NCBI GenBank assembly: GCA_937890485.1
Contig: CALBXN010000055.1
Coordinates: forward strand, 1 to 12,381
Origin: an uncultured Treponema sp.
GTDB taxonomy: Bacteria; Spirochaetota; Spirochaetia; Treponematales; Treponemataceae
Direction: 5' to 3'
DNA length: 12,381 bases
Position numbers and translations under genes: made by a program. Of the stretch, positions 6,309 to 12,381 are shown one piece after another. A model generated the notes under the pieces. That model was not told the origin of the DNA, made no database searches, and saw nothing but the letters and a program-made list of their open reading frames with translations. Within the stretch, counting starts at the first letter, position 1, and every line of letters starts with the position of its first letter.

Positions 6309-7118
6309 ATGGAATATTCAAAGATGAAAAATATTGTGCTTGATCAAAGTGCAAAAGACATGATGTGTGATAAAAATGATTTTTTGAAAAATAAAATCAC
6401 AGTTGTTTCAATGATGGATGATGAAAAATCACAAAATCGTGGAAATAAAAAAAGTATTCCAAATAAACTTTTTTGCAATTTACTTTATTTTGGAAATGGA
6501 CTTGTTTGTACTGTTGATTCAAAAATTTATGAGAAGGTAAAAAAACTTTTAGAAACTGAAGTTGATAAAAATGAATTTTACAGATGTTTTGAACCTGATT
6601 TCATTTATAAATTAAATGAACTTTTGCTTCCTTTTGGAAAAAAAATAAATTGCATGGCAAATTTTTGTTTGCCACAAAATGATTTTTTAGATTTTTCTGT
6701 TCCTAGTGTAACTCTTGATAATTTTGAATGTAAGTTTTTTTACGACAAAGAAATTGCATCTCTTTACACTGAAAAAGGGTTTGACAATGCCCTTGATTAT
6801 GGAAGTTGTCTTTTAGAAGATTGTTCAAAACGAAAAGACAAAATTGCAATCGTAGGTTATATCGATAACAAAATTGCAGGAATTGCAGCTTGTACTGATG
6901 ATTGTGATTCAATGTGGCAAATTGGAGTTGATGTGTTAAAAGAATTTCGTGGAAAAAACATTGCTTCTTTTTTGGTAAATAAATTAGCCCACAAAATTTT
7001 TGAAAATGGAAAAGTTCCATATTATTGTACAGCTTGGTCAAATGTTAGTTCTAGAAACACAGCAATTAAAGCAGGTTTTAAACCTGCTTGGGTAGAAATT
7101 GCCAGTGTAGAATGGTGA
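6309..7118 (+). CDS. Two-domain GNAT family N-acetyltransferase
   Basis: The 269-residue protein has an N-terminal domain of about 130 residues (QSAKDMMC, then FGNGLVCTVD, then YRCFEPDF). A C-terminal GNAT domain (about 140-265) holds IAGIAAC, the motif A region MWQIGVDVLKEFRGKNIAS (202-220) and the motif B turn SSRNTAIKAGFKPAW (247-261). A similar domain pair occurs in Firmicutes proteins as I recall, with unknown substrate. The acetyl-CoA loop reads R214-G-K-N217-I-A219, so the usual Gly of RxxGxG/A is Asn. AGAGGTG (6297-6303) lies about six bases before the ATG at 6309. A second in-frame ATG at 6324 is possible. A palindromic repeat separates it from the preceding GNAT gene, so co-transcription is uncertain. 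Confidence 0.82.
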   Translation: MEYSKMKNIVLDQSAKDMMCDKNDFLKNKITVVSMMDDEKSQNRGNKKSIPNKLFCNLLYFGNGLVCTVDSKIYEKVKKLLETEVDKNEFYRCFEPDFIYKLNELLLPFGKKINCMANFCLPQNDFLDFSVPSVTLDNFECKFFYDKEIASLYTEKGFDNALDYGSCLLEDCSKRKDKIAIVGYIDNKIAGIAACTDDCDSMWQIGVDVLKEFRGKNIASFLVNKLAHKIFENGKVPYYCTAWSNVSSRNTAIKAGFKPAWVEIASVEW

Positions 7119-7122
7119 TTTT

Positions 7123-7653
7123 TTAGCGAGTTATTTCGCTTGTTTTATTGCTTCTAGTTTTTGAACGATGAAACAATAGTTCAATCCAGGCTTTGTGATA
7201 GGGAATAAAAGTTTTTTCATCAAGCATTGTAAAAATTTCTTCCATAGTTGCCCATTTTACATTTTGCACTTCTTCTGCTTGTAGTTTTAGTTTTGATAAA
7301 TCTACATCCATGTCCAAAATATAAACATCGTTAAAACCTACATCAAAATGATTTGTTAAGTGAGGTCGTTCATTTTGCAAATTGATTTTTAAGCCAAGTT
7401 CTTCAAAAACTTCTCGTTCTGCGGCGGTTTTGCTTGTATCACCAGAAATTGAACTTCCTGCACAAGAAACATCCCAAAGGTTTGGCCAATCATCTTTGAA
7501 GGGAACTCTTTGTTGAATTAGCATTTTCCCTTCGCTGTTAAAAATGCAAACTGTAACTGCAAGTCGATAAAATCCTTCAGGTACTTTTTCGCCACGAATC
7601 ATTGTTTTGTTTGTTTTTTCTCTGTTTTCTGTGTATAAATCCCAAACTTCCAT
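7123..7653 (-). CDS. Nudix hydrolase
   Basis: The 176-residue protein contains the Nudix box at residues 66-88: G66-x5-D72-x7-R80-E81-V-F-E84-E85-L-G87-L. The metal-binding REVFEE core is intact, but the first Glu of the consensus is Asp. The N-terminus (MEVWDLY, then GEKVPEGFYR) is typical of cytoplasmic Nudix proteins related to the isopentenyl-diphosphate isomerase/YfcD group. These act on nucleoside-diphosphate-linked or similar pyrophosphates. The substrate is not predictable. GGAGG (7658-7662) sits four bases before the ATG, and a promoter with a perfect TTGACA lies upstream. The gene converges on the third GNAT gene with only four bases between stops, and diverges from the amidohydrolase. 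The last 15 or so residues are a basic, probably disordered tail. Confidence 0.9.
   Translation of the reverse strand: MEVWDLYTENREKTNKTMIRGEKVPEGFYRLAVTVCIFNSEGKMLIQQRVPFKDDWPNLWDVSCAGSSISGDTSKTAAEREVFEELGLKINLQNERPHLTNHFDVGFNDVYILDMDVDLSKLKLQAEEVQNVKWATMEEIFTMLDEKTFIPYHKAWIELLFHRSKTRSNKTSEITR
7125..7150 (+). terminator. Weak terminator of the third GNAT gene, inside the 3' end of the Nudix gene
   Basis: AGCGAG (7125-7130) pairs with TTCGCT (7135-7140), with one G-T pair, over a TTAT loop. TGTTTTATT follows on the plus strand. It overlaps the last codons of the convergent Nudix gene. On the minus strand no T-run follows, so it would work in one direction only. Confidence 0.4.
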
Positions 7654-7674
7654 GTTACCTCCAAAAAGGAATTT

Positions 7675-7704
7675 AATTTACCACAAAAAATATTTCTATG
7701 TCAA
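7675..7704 (-). promoter_or_regulatory. Minus-strand promoter of the Nudix gene
   Basis: Read on the minus strand, a perfect -35 TTGACA (7704-7699) is followed after 18 bases by TAAATT (7680-7675). The predicted start at about 7668 leaves a short leader containing the GGAGG ribosome-binding site. Confidence 0.55.
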
Positions 7705-7720
7705 CAATTAAATTATTTTA

Positions 7721-7749
7721 TTGCAAATTACATAAATTAGATTTATCAT
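7721..7749 (+). promoter_or_regulatory. Promoter placing transcription start on the amidohydrolase ATG
   Basis: The -35 box TTGCAA (7721-7726), 17 bases, and -10 TATCAT (7744-7749) are followed by six bases and the ATG at 7756. As with the gene at 5075, this predicts a leaderless mRNA, and no Shine-Dalgarno sequence is seen. The promoter is back to back with that of the Nudix gene within a 102-base gap. Confidence 0.55.
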
Positions 7750-7755
7750 GTATCT

Positions 7756-8577
7756 ATGAAAACACAAAGAATAATTGATGCTCATGTTCATATTGGGCGT
7801 TCACTAAATTTTGATATGAAAGAAACTGATGTTTTAGAAGCCATGAAAAAATATAACATCGAAAAAGTATTAGTTTCTAATTCCGAATCTGCCGAAGCTG
7901 ACCACGAACAAAAACTATTGCCACAGGATTTACAAATTCCTCAAGTAAAAAGTTTAGAAAAATCAATAAAATTTGCAAAGGAAAATTCTGGCAAAATTTA
8001 TGTTGCTCCTTGGTTTAAACCAAAAACAGAAAAAATTTCTGATGAACTTATAAATTTAATACAAAAAAATCTTGATGTAATTAAGGCTGTAAAATTTCAT
8101 CCTTATCATTCTGCTTTAGATTTTGATGATTCCCTAATGGAACCATATCTTGATTTAGCAGAACAATTTAATCTGCCTGTAATAACTCATACTGGAACTG
8201 GAGAAAATGATTGTCCTGAAAAAGTTTACAATATGGCAAAAAAGTTTCCAAAGGTAAATTTTATTATGGCTCACATGGGGTTAGGTTCTGATAATGTAAT
8301 TGCAACTGAACTAATTGCAATATTACCAAATCTTTTTGGAGATACAGCTTGGGTTCCAATGGAAAGCACAATTAATTTTATAAATAAAATAGGTAGCCAC
8401 AAGTTATTTTTTGGAACAGACTTGCCAATAGATGGAATTGATACTTATCATCATAATCCTAGAGGAGAAAGAAGTTTATACCAAGACTATTTTGAAAAAC
8501 TTCCAGATTTAATTACACAAGAGGATTATGAAAATCTAATGTGGAAAAATGCTTTGAATTTTTTTCATTTAGATTGA
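7756..8577 (+). CDS. Amidohydrolase-2 family metal-dependent hydrolase (TIM barrel)
   Basis: The 273-residue protein has the ordered metal-site residues of the amidohydrolase-2 family (PF04909). H10-x-H12 sits in IIDAHVHIG after the first strand, with K113 and H115 in VKFHPYH, H145 in ITHTG, H173 in AHMG, and D222 in FGTDLPID. Members hydrolyse or decarboxylate cyclic and carboxylated small molecules in the cytoplasm. Nothing here fixes the substrate. The protein is complete and of usual length. It is a single gene from its own promoter. Its stop is one base from the stop of the convergent GuaA-like gene, and no terminator hairpin is visible at that junction. Confidence 0.88.
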   Translation: MKTQRIIDAHVHIGRSLNFDMKETDVLEAMKKYNIEKVLVSNSESAEADHEQKLLPQDLQIPQVKSLEKSIKFAKENSGKIYVAPWFKPKTEKISDELINLIQKNLDVIKAVKFHPYHSALDFDDSLMEPYLDLAEQFNLPVITHTGTGENDCPEKVYNMAKKFPKVNFIMAHMGLGSDNVIATELIAILPNLFGDTAWVPMESTINFINKIGSHKLFFGTDLPIDGIDTYHHNPRGERSLYQDYFEKLPDLITQEDYENLMWKNALNFFHLD

Positions 8578-8578
8578 T

Positions 8579-10153
8579 TTATTCCCAACCAAAAGAAATA
8601 GGTGTGTTGTTTGTAATATCATAATAAAGTGCATCTACAAAATCTAGTTTTTGTATTTTCTCTACGATGTTGTTCAATGTTTTAGTTGAAAGTTTTGCAA
8701 ATTTTGCAGTTACAACATTTTCCGAAATAATTGGTCGTAAAACAATTGAGCAAGAATTTTTAGAACAAGAATAGGGTACATTTATTGTGAAGTGTTGGTA
8801 AATTTTATCATACTCATTATTAGTTTTTAATTCGTCAATGACGATTTTATCAACTTGTCTAATTTGATCTAATCTTTCTTTTGTACAAAATTGTTCTTGG
8901 ATGCAACAATTTTCTTTTTCATAAATTGATAAAATTACTCTGTTTACTTCAAAGTTTTTTTCAAGAATTTTTTCTGAAGCTTTTTCTAATAAGTCCCAAT
9001 CAAAAATATTTTTTGATTTCAAGGTTAAAATTGCAGGAAATTTGTTTGTATTAAAAACACTTTGTTTCCCGATAGATTTTACAGGAAGTGCTTTAAGACT
9101 GTAATCATTTATATTAAAAAAAGATGATAAATCAATTTTTGTGAGATTTTGGTTTATTTTTTTTATGTCACGTTCTTCTTGAGACGATAAAACATCATTT
9201 GAACATAAAGTATTTACCGAAAGTCCTTGAGAAGAAAATGGATGTTGACATATTAAATTTTCTGGTAAGCCAAGAGTTTTTCCAATCAAAATTATTTCTT
9301 CATTATATAAATTGTTTAAGGGTTCGATAATCAATCCTTTTGAAATTAATGATTGAACTTCTGCAATTTTATTATGATTAATTTTTATTCCATGGGAAAA
9401 TTTGCTTTTTCCAAATTCAATTACATCTGGATATGTTTTTTCTTGAGCTAAAATCCATTGGTTTTCTAATAAATTTAATTTTTTGAAAATTTCATTATGA
9501 ACTTCTAAAAATGTTTTATCGATTATTTGTTGTTTTTCTTGTGGATTTATTATTTTTTGAATAGTTGCCAAAAACACTTCAGATTCATCTTCTAAAATAA
9601 AATTTGTGAATCCCAAATTAATGTATTGTTGAGTAATTATTTCGATTTCGTTTTCACGCAAAAATCCGTTATTTATGTGTAAGCCTAAAACTCGTTCTTT
9701 GCCTAAAACTTTATTCAATAATGCAAATATTACAGTTGATTTAAATTCACCTGTTAAAAATAAAAGAACATTTTTATTAATAGTTTCAGTTTTTATTTTT
9801 TCTAATGTGTATTCAAAAATTTGTTGAACTTCCCAATTTTTTTTGAAATTACAAGTTTCAATAAAGTTTTCTAAAAATTTGTTATCATTTGATTTTGTAG
9901 AAAAATCTTTTTCTTTACCTAAATCTAAAATTGGAATGTTTAAATTCGTTATTTGCTCATTAATTTCAGAAATCGCAGATGTAAAATTTTCATCATTTTT
10001 TCTAGCAAAAATAATTCCCTTGGTATTTTCTAAATCGTTTAAGATTATATTTGGATTTTGAATTTCAGAATAATATCCTAAAAATCTAATATTCTTTGCA
10101 ATAAAATGAGCGTATTCACTTTCAAAATTAATTACAACAATTTTTTCTTTCAA
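8579..10153 (-). CDS. GMP synthase (GuaA)-like protein with degenerate catalytic sites, probable pseudoenzyme
   Basis: The 524-residue protein follows the layout of long-type GMP synthases (as in human GMPS, with two dimerisation subdomains). Residues 1-100 are a cut-down glutaminase domain. IVVINFESEYAHFIAKNIR resembles the usual start, the nucleophile Cys position in IPVLGICYG reads IPILDLGKE (Gly79), and the half with the His/Glu pair is missing. The ATP-pyrophosphatase domain (about 105-320) keeps INNGFLRENE, LAQ..YPDVIE, IKINHN, EPLNNLYNEE and GLPENL. However, the P-loop SGGVDSS reads TGEFKST (134-140), LAQGT reads LAQEK, and HPFPGPGLA reads HPFSSQGLS. The C-terminal parts (about 355-524) have ALPVKSIG, RQVD and YYDITNNTPISFGWE. 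The start is TTG, supported by GAGGAG (10164-10169) ten bases upstream. Scaffold conserved with active sites altered suggests a non-catalytic or re-purposed paralogue. The normal guaA must lie elsewhere, if present. Confidence 0.85.
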   Translation of the reverse strand: MKEKIVVINFESEYAHFIAKNIRFLGYYSEIQNPNIILNDLENTKGIIFARKNDENFTSAISEINEQITNLNIPILDLGKEKDFSTKSNDNKFLENFIETCNFKKNWEVQQIFEYTLEKIKTETINKNVLLFLTGEFKSTVIFALLNKVLGKERVLGLHINNGFLRENEIEIITQQYINLGFTNFILEDESEVFLATIQKIINPQEKQQIIDKTFLEVHNEIFKKLNLLENQWILAQEKTYPDVIEFGKSKFSHGIKINHNKIAEVQSLISKGLIIEPLNNLYNEEIILIGKTLGLPENLICQHPFSSQGLSVNTLCSNDVLSSQEERDIKKINQNLTKIDLSSFFNINDYSLKALPVKSIGKQSVFNTNKFPAILTLKSKNIFDWDLLEKASEKILEKNFEVNRVILSIYEKENCCIQEQFCTKERLDQIRQVDKIVIDELKTNNEYDKIYQHFTINVPYSCSKNSCSIVLRPIISENVVTAKFAKLSTKTLNNIVEKIQKLDFVDALYYDITNNTPISFGWE

Positions 10154-10199
10154 AACTTAAAATCTCCTCACTTATAAAACTTACTTGTTATTGTAACTA

Positions 10200-11525
10200 T
10201 TATAACAGAGGATTTTCATTTCGTCCATAAAATCTAAAGAAGTATGAAGGTAATGATTCTATCATTTTTTGTGGAACTTCTGGGTTGCTTGAAATCAATC
10301 GATTAAATTCATCTTTAGAGATAAAAATTACAACAGAATTTTCTTCTGCAAAAGCCGACATCGTTCTATTGTTTTCAAAAATACAATCAAAGTCGCCAAA
10401 GAAACTTCCTTTTGTTACAAATTGGGTAAAATTATCTTTGGTAAGTTTTATCTTTCCTTTTGCAACATAATAAACTCCGTCAGAAACTTCATCTTTAGAA
10501 TATATATTATCATCTTTTTTTAGAGAAATGTGCATGTTTTCGTTGCTTATCAATTTGTCAGGTCTAATGAATAATGCTCTTTTTATTTTTGATTTAAAAT
10601 CGTTAAATTCTTCTGAAGGTAAAAGATATAATTCTGATAAAAGTAATTCATTAATAAATTGATATGTAAAAATTTGTTGTGCAAACAAAAAGAAAAGAAT
10701 AAAGAAAATGTAAATTTCAAGTAGGGAAATAACCAAGTTGCTTAATAATCCGTAGATTAAATTGTATCTTGTGATATTTAAAAATAATTTGAAAAATACT
10801 GTAACTATCCAAAAACATAAGGTACATTCTGTGGCTGATAAAATACAATGTTTCCAAGCTGGTTTTGAACCTGATGCAAGTTTATAAGTTATAGTTACTA
10901 AAATAAACATGAATAAAAATGGTAACATATATAATAAAAATGAAAATAAATTTGAAACTAGAACTTTTATAAATTGTGGAAAGTAAGGTTCTATGATTTT
11001 TGTAAAGAAAACTTCGCTATCAATTACAGACTTTAAGGATTTTGTAATCATTAATATTATTGCTATGGAAATTACAAGGATGATTTCTCCCAAAATGATG
11101 AATAATCTTTCAATTATAGTTCCTCGTTTTTTTTCGATTGGTTTTATTGTACTAGTGTGAAAGATACTATTTATTCCAAATACAACAGAGTAAAAAAGTC
11201 GTTGAGCCATCCATATAACATAAATTATTGTGATTATAGTAATTACTCCAGAATTTTCAACGGCTAAAAGTTCATCAACTATCGATGTAATTTTTATAGG
11301 TTCAACAAAAATTGATTGTAAATTTATTAGAGAAAATAGGGATTCTGGTGTTGTGTGAAAGATTTTGACTAAAACAACTACAATCAACATTAGAATAGGC
11401 GTGAAAGAAAAAAGAAAACCTAAGGAACAATTTGCTGCATGTGTGTTTAACTTATTTTTAAAAAAAAATTTAAAAGTTAAATAAAGGGATTGTCCAAATG
11501 TTACTAATGTTAATTTTCTTTTCAT
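10200..11525 (-). CDS. YihY/BrkB-family membrane protein with C-terminal cyclic-nucleotide-binding domain
   Basis: The 441-residue protein has about six membrane segments (near 36-56, 93-113, 140-162, 190-212, 228-248, 260-285). The family marks are AANCSLGFLFSFTPILML (31-48) and the W105-to-S120 region. YihY proteins are inner-membrane proteins of unclear function; older names such as RNase BN or BrkB are not reliable guides. After a linker (about 300-330), residues 331-425 form a cyclic-nucleotide-binding-like domain (GVYYVAKGKIKL, FGDFDCIFENNRTMSAFA, VIFISKDEF). In the phosphate cassette FGE is FGD, but the Arg (R387) is kept, so ligand binding is possible but unsure. The start is the ATG at 11525-11523, with no strong Shine-Dalgarno site. 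It is probably co-transcribed with the GuaA-like gene, whose start is 46 bases downstream, and is divergent from ndk. Confidence 0.85.
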   Translation of the reverse strand: MKRKLTLVTFGQSLYLTFKFFFKNKLNTHAANCSLGFLFSFTPILMLIVVVLVKIFHTTPESLFSLINLQSIFVEPIKITSIVDELLAVENSGVITIITIIYVIWMAQRLFYSVVFGINSIFHTSTIKPIEKKRGTIIERLFIILGEIILVISIAIILMITKSLKSVIDSEVFFTKIIEPYFPQFIKVLVSNLFSFLLYMLPFLFMFILVTITYKLASGSKPAWKHCILSATECTLCFWIVTVFFKLFLNITRYNLIYGLLSNLVISLLEIYIFFILFFLFAQQIFTYQFINELLLSELYLLPSEEFNDFKSKIKRALFIRPDKLISNENMHISLKKDDNIYSKDEVSDGVYYVAKGKIKLTKDNFTQFVTKGSFFGDFDCIFENNRTMSAFAEENSVVIFISKDEFNRLISSNPEVPQKMIESLPSYFFRFYGRNENPLL

Positions 11526-11575
11526 AATATAAATTCTTACTGAAATTTTATCATAACTTTTGAAAATTGTATATA

Positions 11576-11604
11576 TTGTATAAAGTTAAATATCGTAGTA
11601 TAAT
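11576..11604 (+). promoter_or_regulatory. Promoter of ndk-gpsA
   Basis: A perfect -10 TATAAT (11599-11604) is preceded, with 17 bases between, by a weak -35 TTGTAT (11576-11581). The predicted start at about 11611 gives a leader of about 44 nt containing AGGAG (11640-11644) ahead of the ndk ATG. The same 129-base gap must hold the start of the minus-strand YihY transcript, for which I found no convincing promoter pair. Confidence 0.5.
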
Positions 11605-11654
11605 TAAGTGTACTTTTATTTTTTTTATTATGCATTTTTAGGAGTGTTATCGAT

Positions 11655-12098
11655 ATGGAACGATGTTTTGTAATGTTAAAACCTGGTGTAATCAATCGTC
11701 GTATTGTAGGTGAGATTCTTTCCAGATTAGAAAAAAAAGGATTGAGTCTTGTTGCAATGAAAATGATGGTTATTTCAGATGAATTAGCTGCAAATCATTA
11801 TGCTGAACATAAAGAAAAGTCTTTTTTTACTGAATTAACAAGTTATATAACTTCTGGTCCTGTTATTGCAATGGTTTGGAAAGGGGATAATTGTGTACAG
11901 CTTGTTCGTAAACTTGTAGGTGCTACAAAAGTTGAAGAAGCTCAACCTGGAACAATCAGAGGTGATTATAGTTTACATACTCCTCATAATATAATTCATG
12001 CTTCTGATTCAGATGAAAGTGCAAAACGCGAAATTGGTTTATTTTTCAAAGAAGAAGAACTTATTGATTGGCATGATGATAATGCTAAATGGTTTTAA
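11655..12098 (+). CDS. ndk: Nucleoside diphosphate kinase
   Basis: The 147-residue protein is of normal length for NDK, which equilibrates nucleoside di- and triphosphates through a phosphohistidine intermediate in the cytoplasm. Visible marks are the N-terminal ERCFVMLKPG with Lys9, the TSGPVIAMVWKG strand (66-77), the PGTIRGD loop (98-104), and the active-site segment HNIIHASDS with catalytic His115 and Ser117/Ser119. The RGDYSLHTPHN form, rather than the more common RGDFG..., is a lineage variant. AGGAG (11640-11644) precedes the ATG by ten bases. gpsA follows after 20 bases with its own ribosome-binding site, indicating a shared transcript. Confidence 0.97.
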   Translation: MERCFVMLKPGVINRRIVGEILSRLEKKGLSLVAMKMMVISDELAANHYAEHKEKSFFTELTSYITSGPVIAMVWKGDNCVQLVRKLVGATKVEEAQPGTIRGDYSLHTPHNIIHASDSDESAKREIGLFFKEEELIDWHDDNAKWF

Positions 12099-12118
12099 TC
12101 AAGTAAGGAGTTTTTGTA

Positions 12119-12381
12119 ATGAGTAAAAATATTGGTGTTATTGGTGCTGGTGCATGGGGTACTGCTATGGCTCAAGCATTGGCTCGAACAGGTCATATTG
12201 TTGAAGTTTGGGCTATGGAGCAAGAAGTTGTAGATTCCATTAATAATGAACATGAAAATAAAAAATTTTTGTCAGGATTTAAATTGTCAGAAAATTTGAC
12301 AGCAAGTACTGATATAAAAAAAGTTGCATCAAATAAAGAATTTTTAATTTTAGCTAAATTTTGCACATTCGTGCAAAGTGA
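12119..12381 (+). CDS. gpsA: NAD(P)H-dependent glycerol-3-phosphate dehydrogenase, 5' portion
   Basis: The first 87 codons are present and the gene runs off the window. The N-terminal Rossmann dinucleotide-binding motif is IGVIGAGAWGTAMAQALA (GxGxxG at 9-14), followed by the strand ending EVWAM. GpsA reduces dihydroxyacetone phosphate to sn-glycerol-3-phosphate for phospholipid synthesis. AAGGAG (12105-12110) lies eight bases before the ATG, and the gene follows ndk by 20 bases. At residues 80-82 the protein reads KFC where the family normally has a conserved V/T-P-S after the hydrophobic strand (FLILA here). This coincides with a perfect 7-bp inverted repeat in the DNA (12360-12377), so the extreme end of the window should be treated with care. 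Confidence 0.9.
   Translation, partial: MSKNIGVIGAGAWGTAMAQALARTGHIVEVWAMEQEVVDSINNEHENKKFLSGFKLSENLTASTDIKKVASNKEFLILAKFCTFVQS

Noticed and set aside
6703..7041. Minus-strand open frame within the third GNAT gene
   Set aside because: Low-complexity Phe/Gln/Leu-rich translation opposite a well-supported GNAT domain.
8579..10153. Annotation as the housekeeping GMP synthase guaA
   Set aside because: Missing nucleophile Cys, missing His/Glu half of the glutaminase domain, and an altered PP-loop make normal GMP synthase activity unlikely.
1..12381. CRISPR array, insertion sequence, prophage or toxin-antitoxin module
   Set aside because: No regularly spaced repeats, transposase, integrase, phage genes or recognisable small toxin/antitoxin pair were seen.

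Overview
The window is very AT-rich chromosomal DNA, by eye roughly 30% GC. The likeliest source is a host-associated spirochaete close to Treponema. The grounds are the style of the lipoprotein and the outer-membrane-like protein (the latter resembles treponemal families as I remember them), a YihY membrane protein fused to a cyclic-nucleotide-binding domain, and a GMP synthase relative of the long, two-subdomain type. The genus is an inference. TGG is used for Trp throughout and stops are normal, so the standard code applies.

Layout. Bases 1-86 are the 3' part of a 5S rRNA, so an rRNA operon lies just to the left. Behind it (147-255) is a second segment that repeats the last ten bases of 5S plus its T-tract and can fold into a 5S-like three-way junction of different sequence. 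Next come an ANT(6)/AadK-type aminoglycoside adenylyltransferase (360-1208), a large lipoprotein gene split by one in-frame TGA (1343-3742), and an exported, probably beta-barrel protein (3929-4963) with a strong 5'-UTR hairpin. Three GNAT acetyltransferases follow (5075-7118), the last two separated by a two-hairpin intergenic repeat. A Nudix hydrolase (minus strand, 7123-7653) is divergent from an amidohydrolase (7756-8577). The minus strand then carries a probable two-gene unit: a YihY/BrkB-like protein with a C-terminal cyclic-nucleotide domain (10200-11525), followed by a degenerate GMP-synthase paralogue (8579-10153). Divergent from these is ndk (11655-12098), followed closely by the 5' part of gpsA (12119 to the window end).

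How the genes relate. ndk-gpsA is a normal housekeeping pair. The ANT(6)-like, GNAT, Nudix and amidohydrolase genes form an accessory stretch of small-molecule-modifying enzymes with no single evident pathway. The strongest novelty is the GuaA-like protein. It keeps the GMP synthase scaffold, but its glutaminase domain lacks the catalytic half and its ATP-pyrophosphatase P-loop is rewritten, which suggests a retained pseudoenzyme or a changed function. Other notable signals are the 5S-like RNA candidate, three genes whose promoters predict leaderless mRNAs, and the TGA-interrupted lipoprotein.
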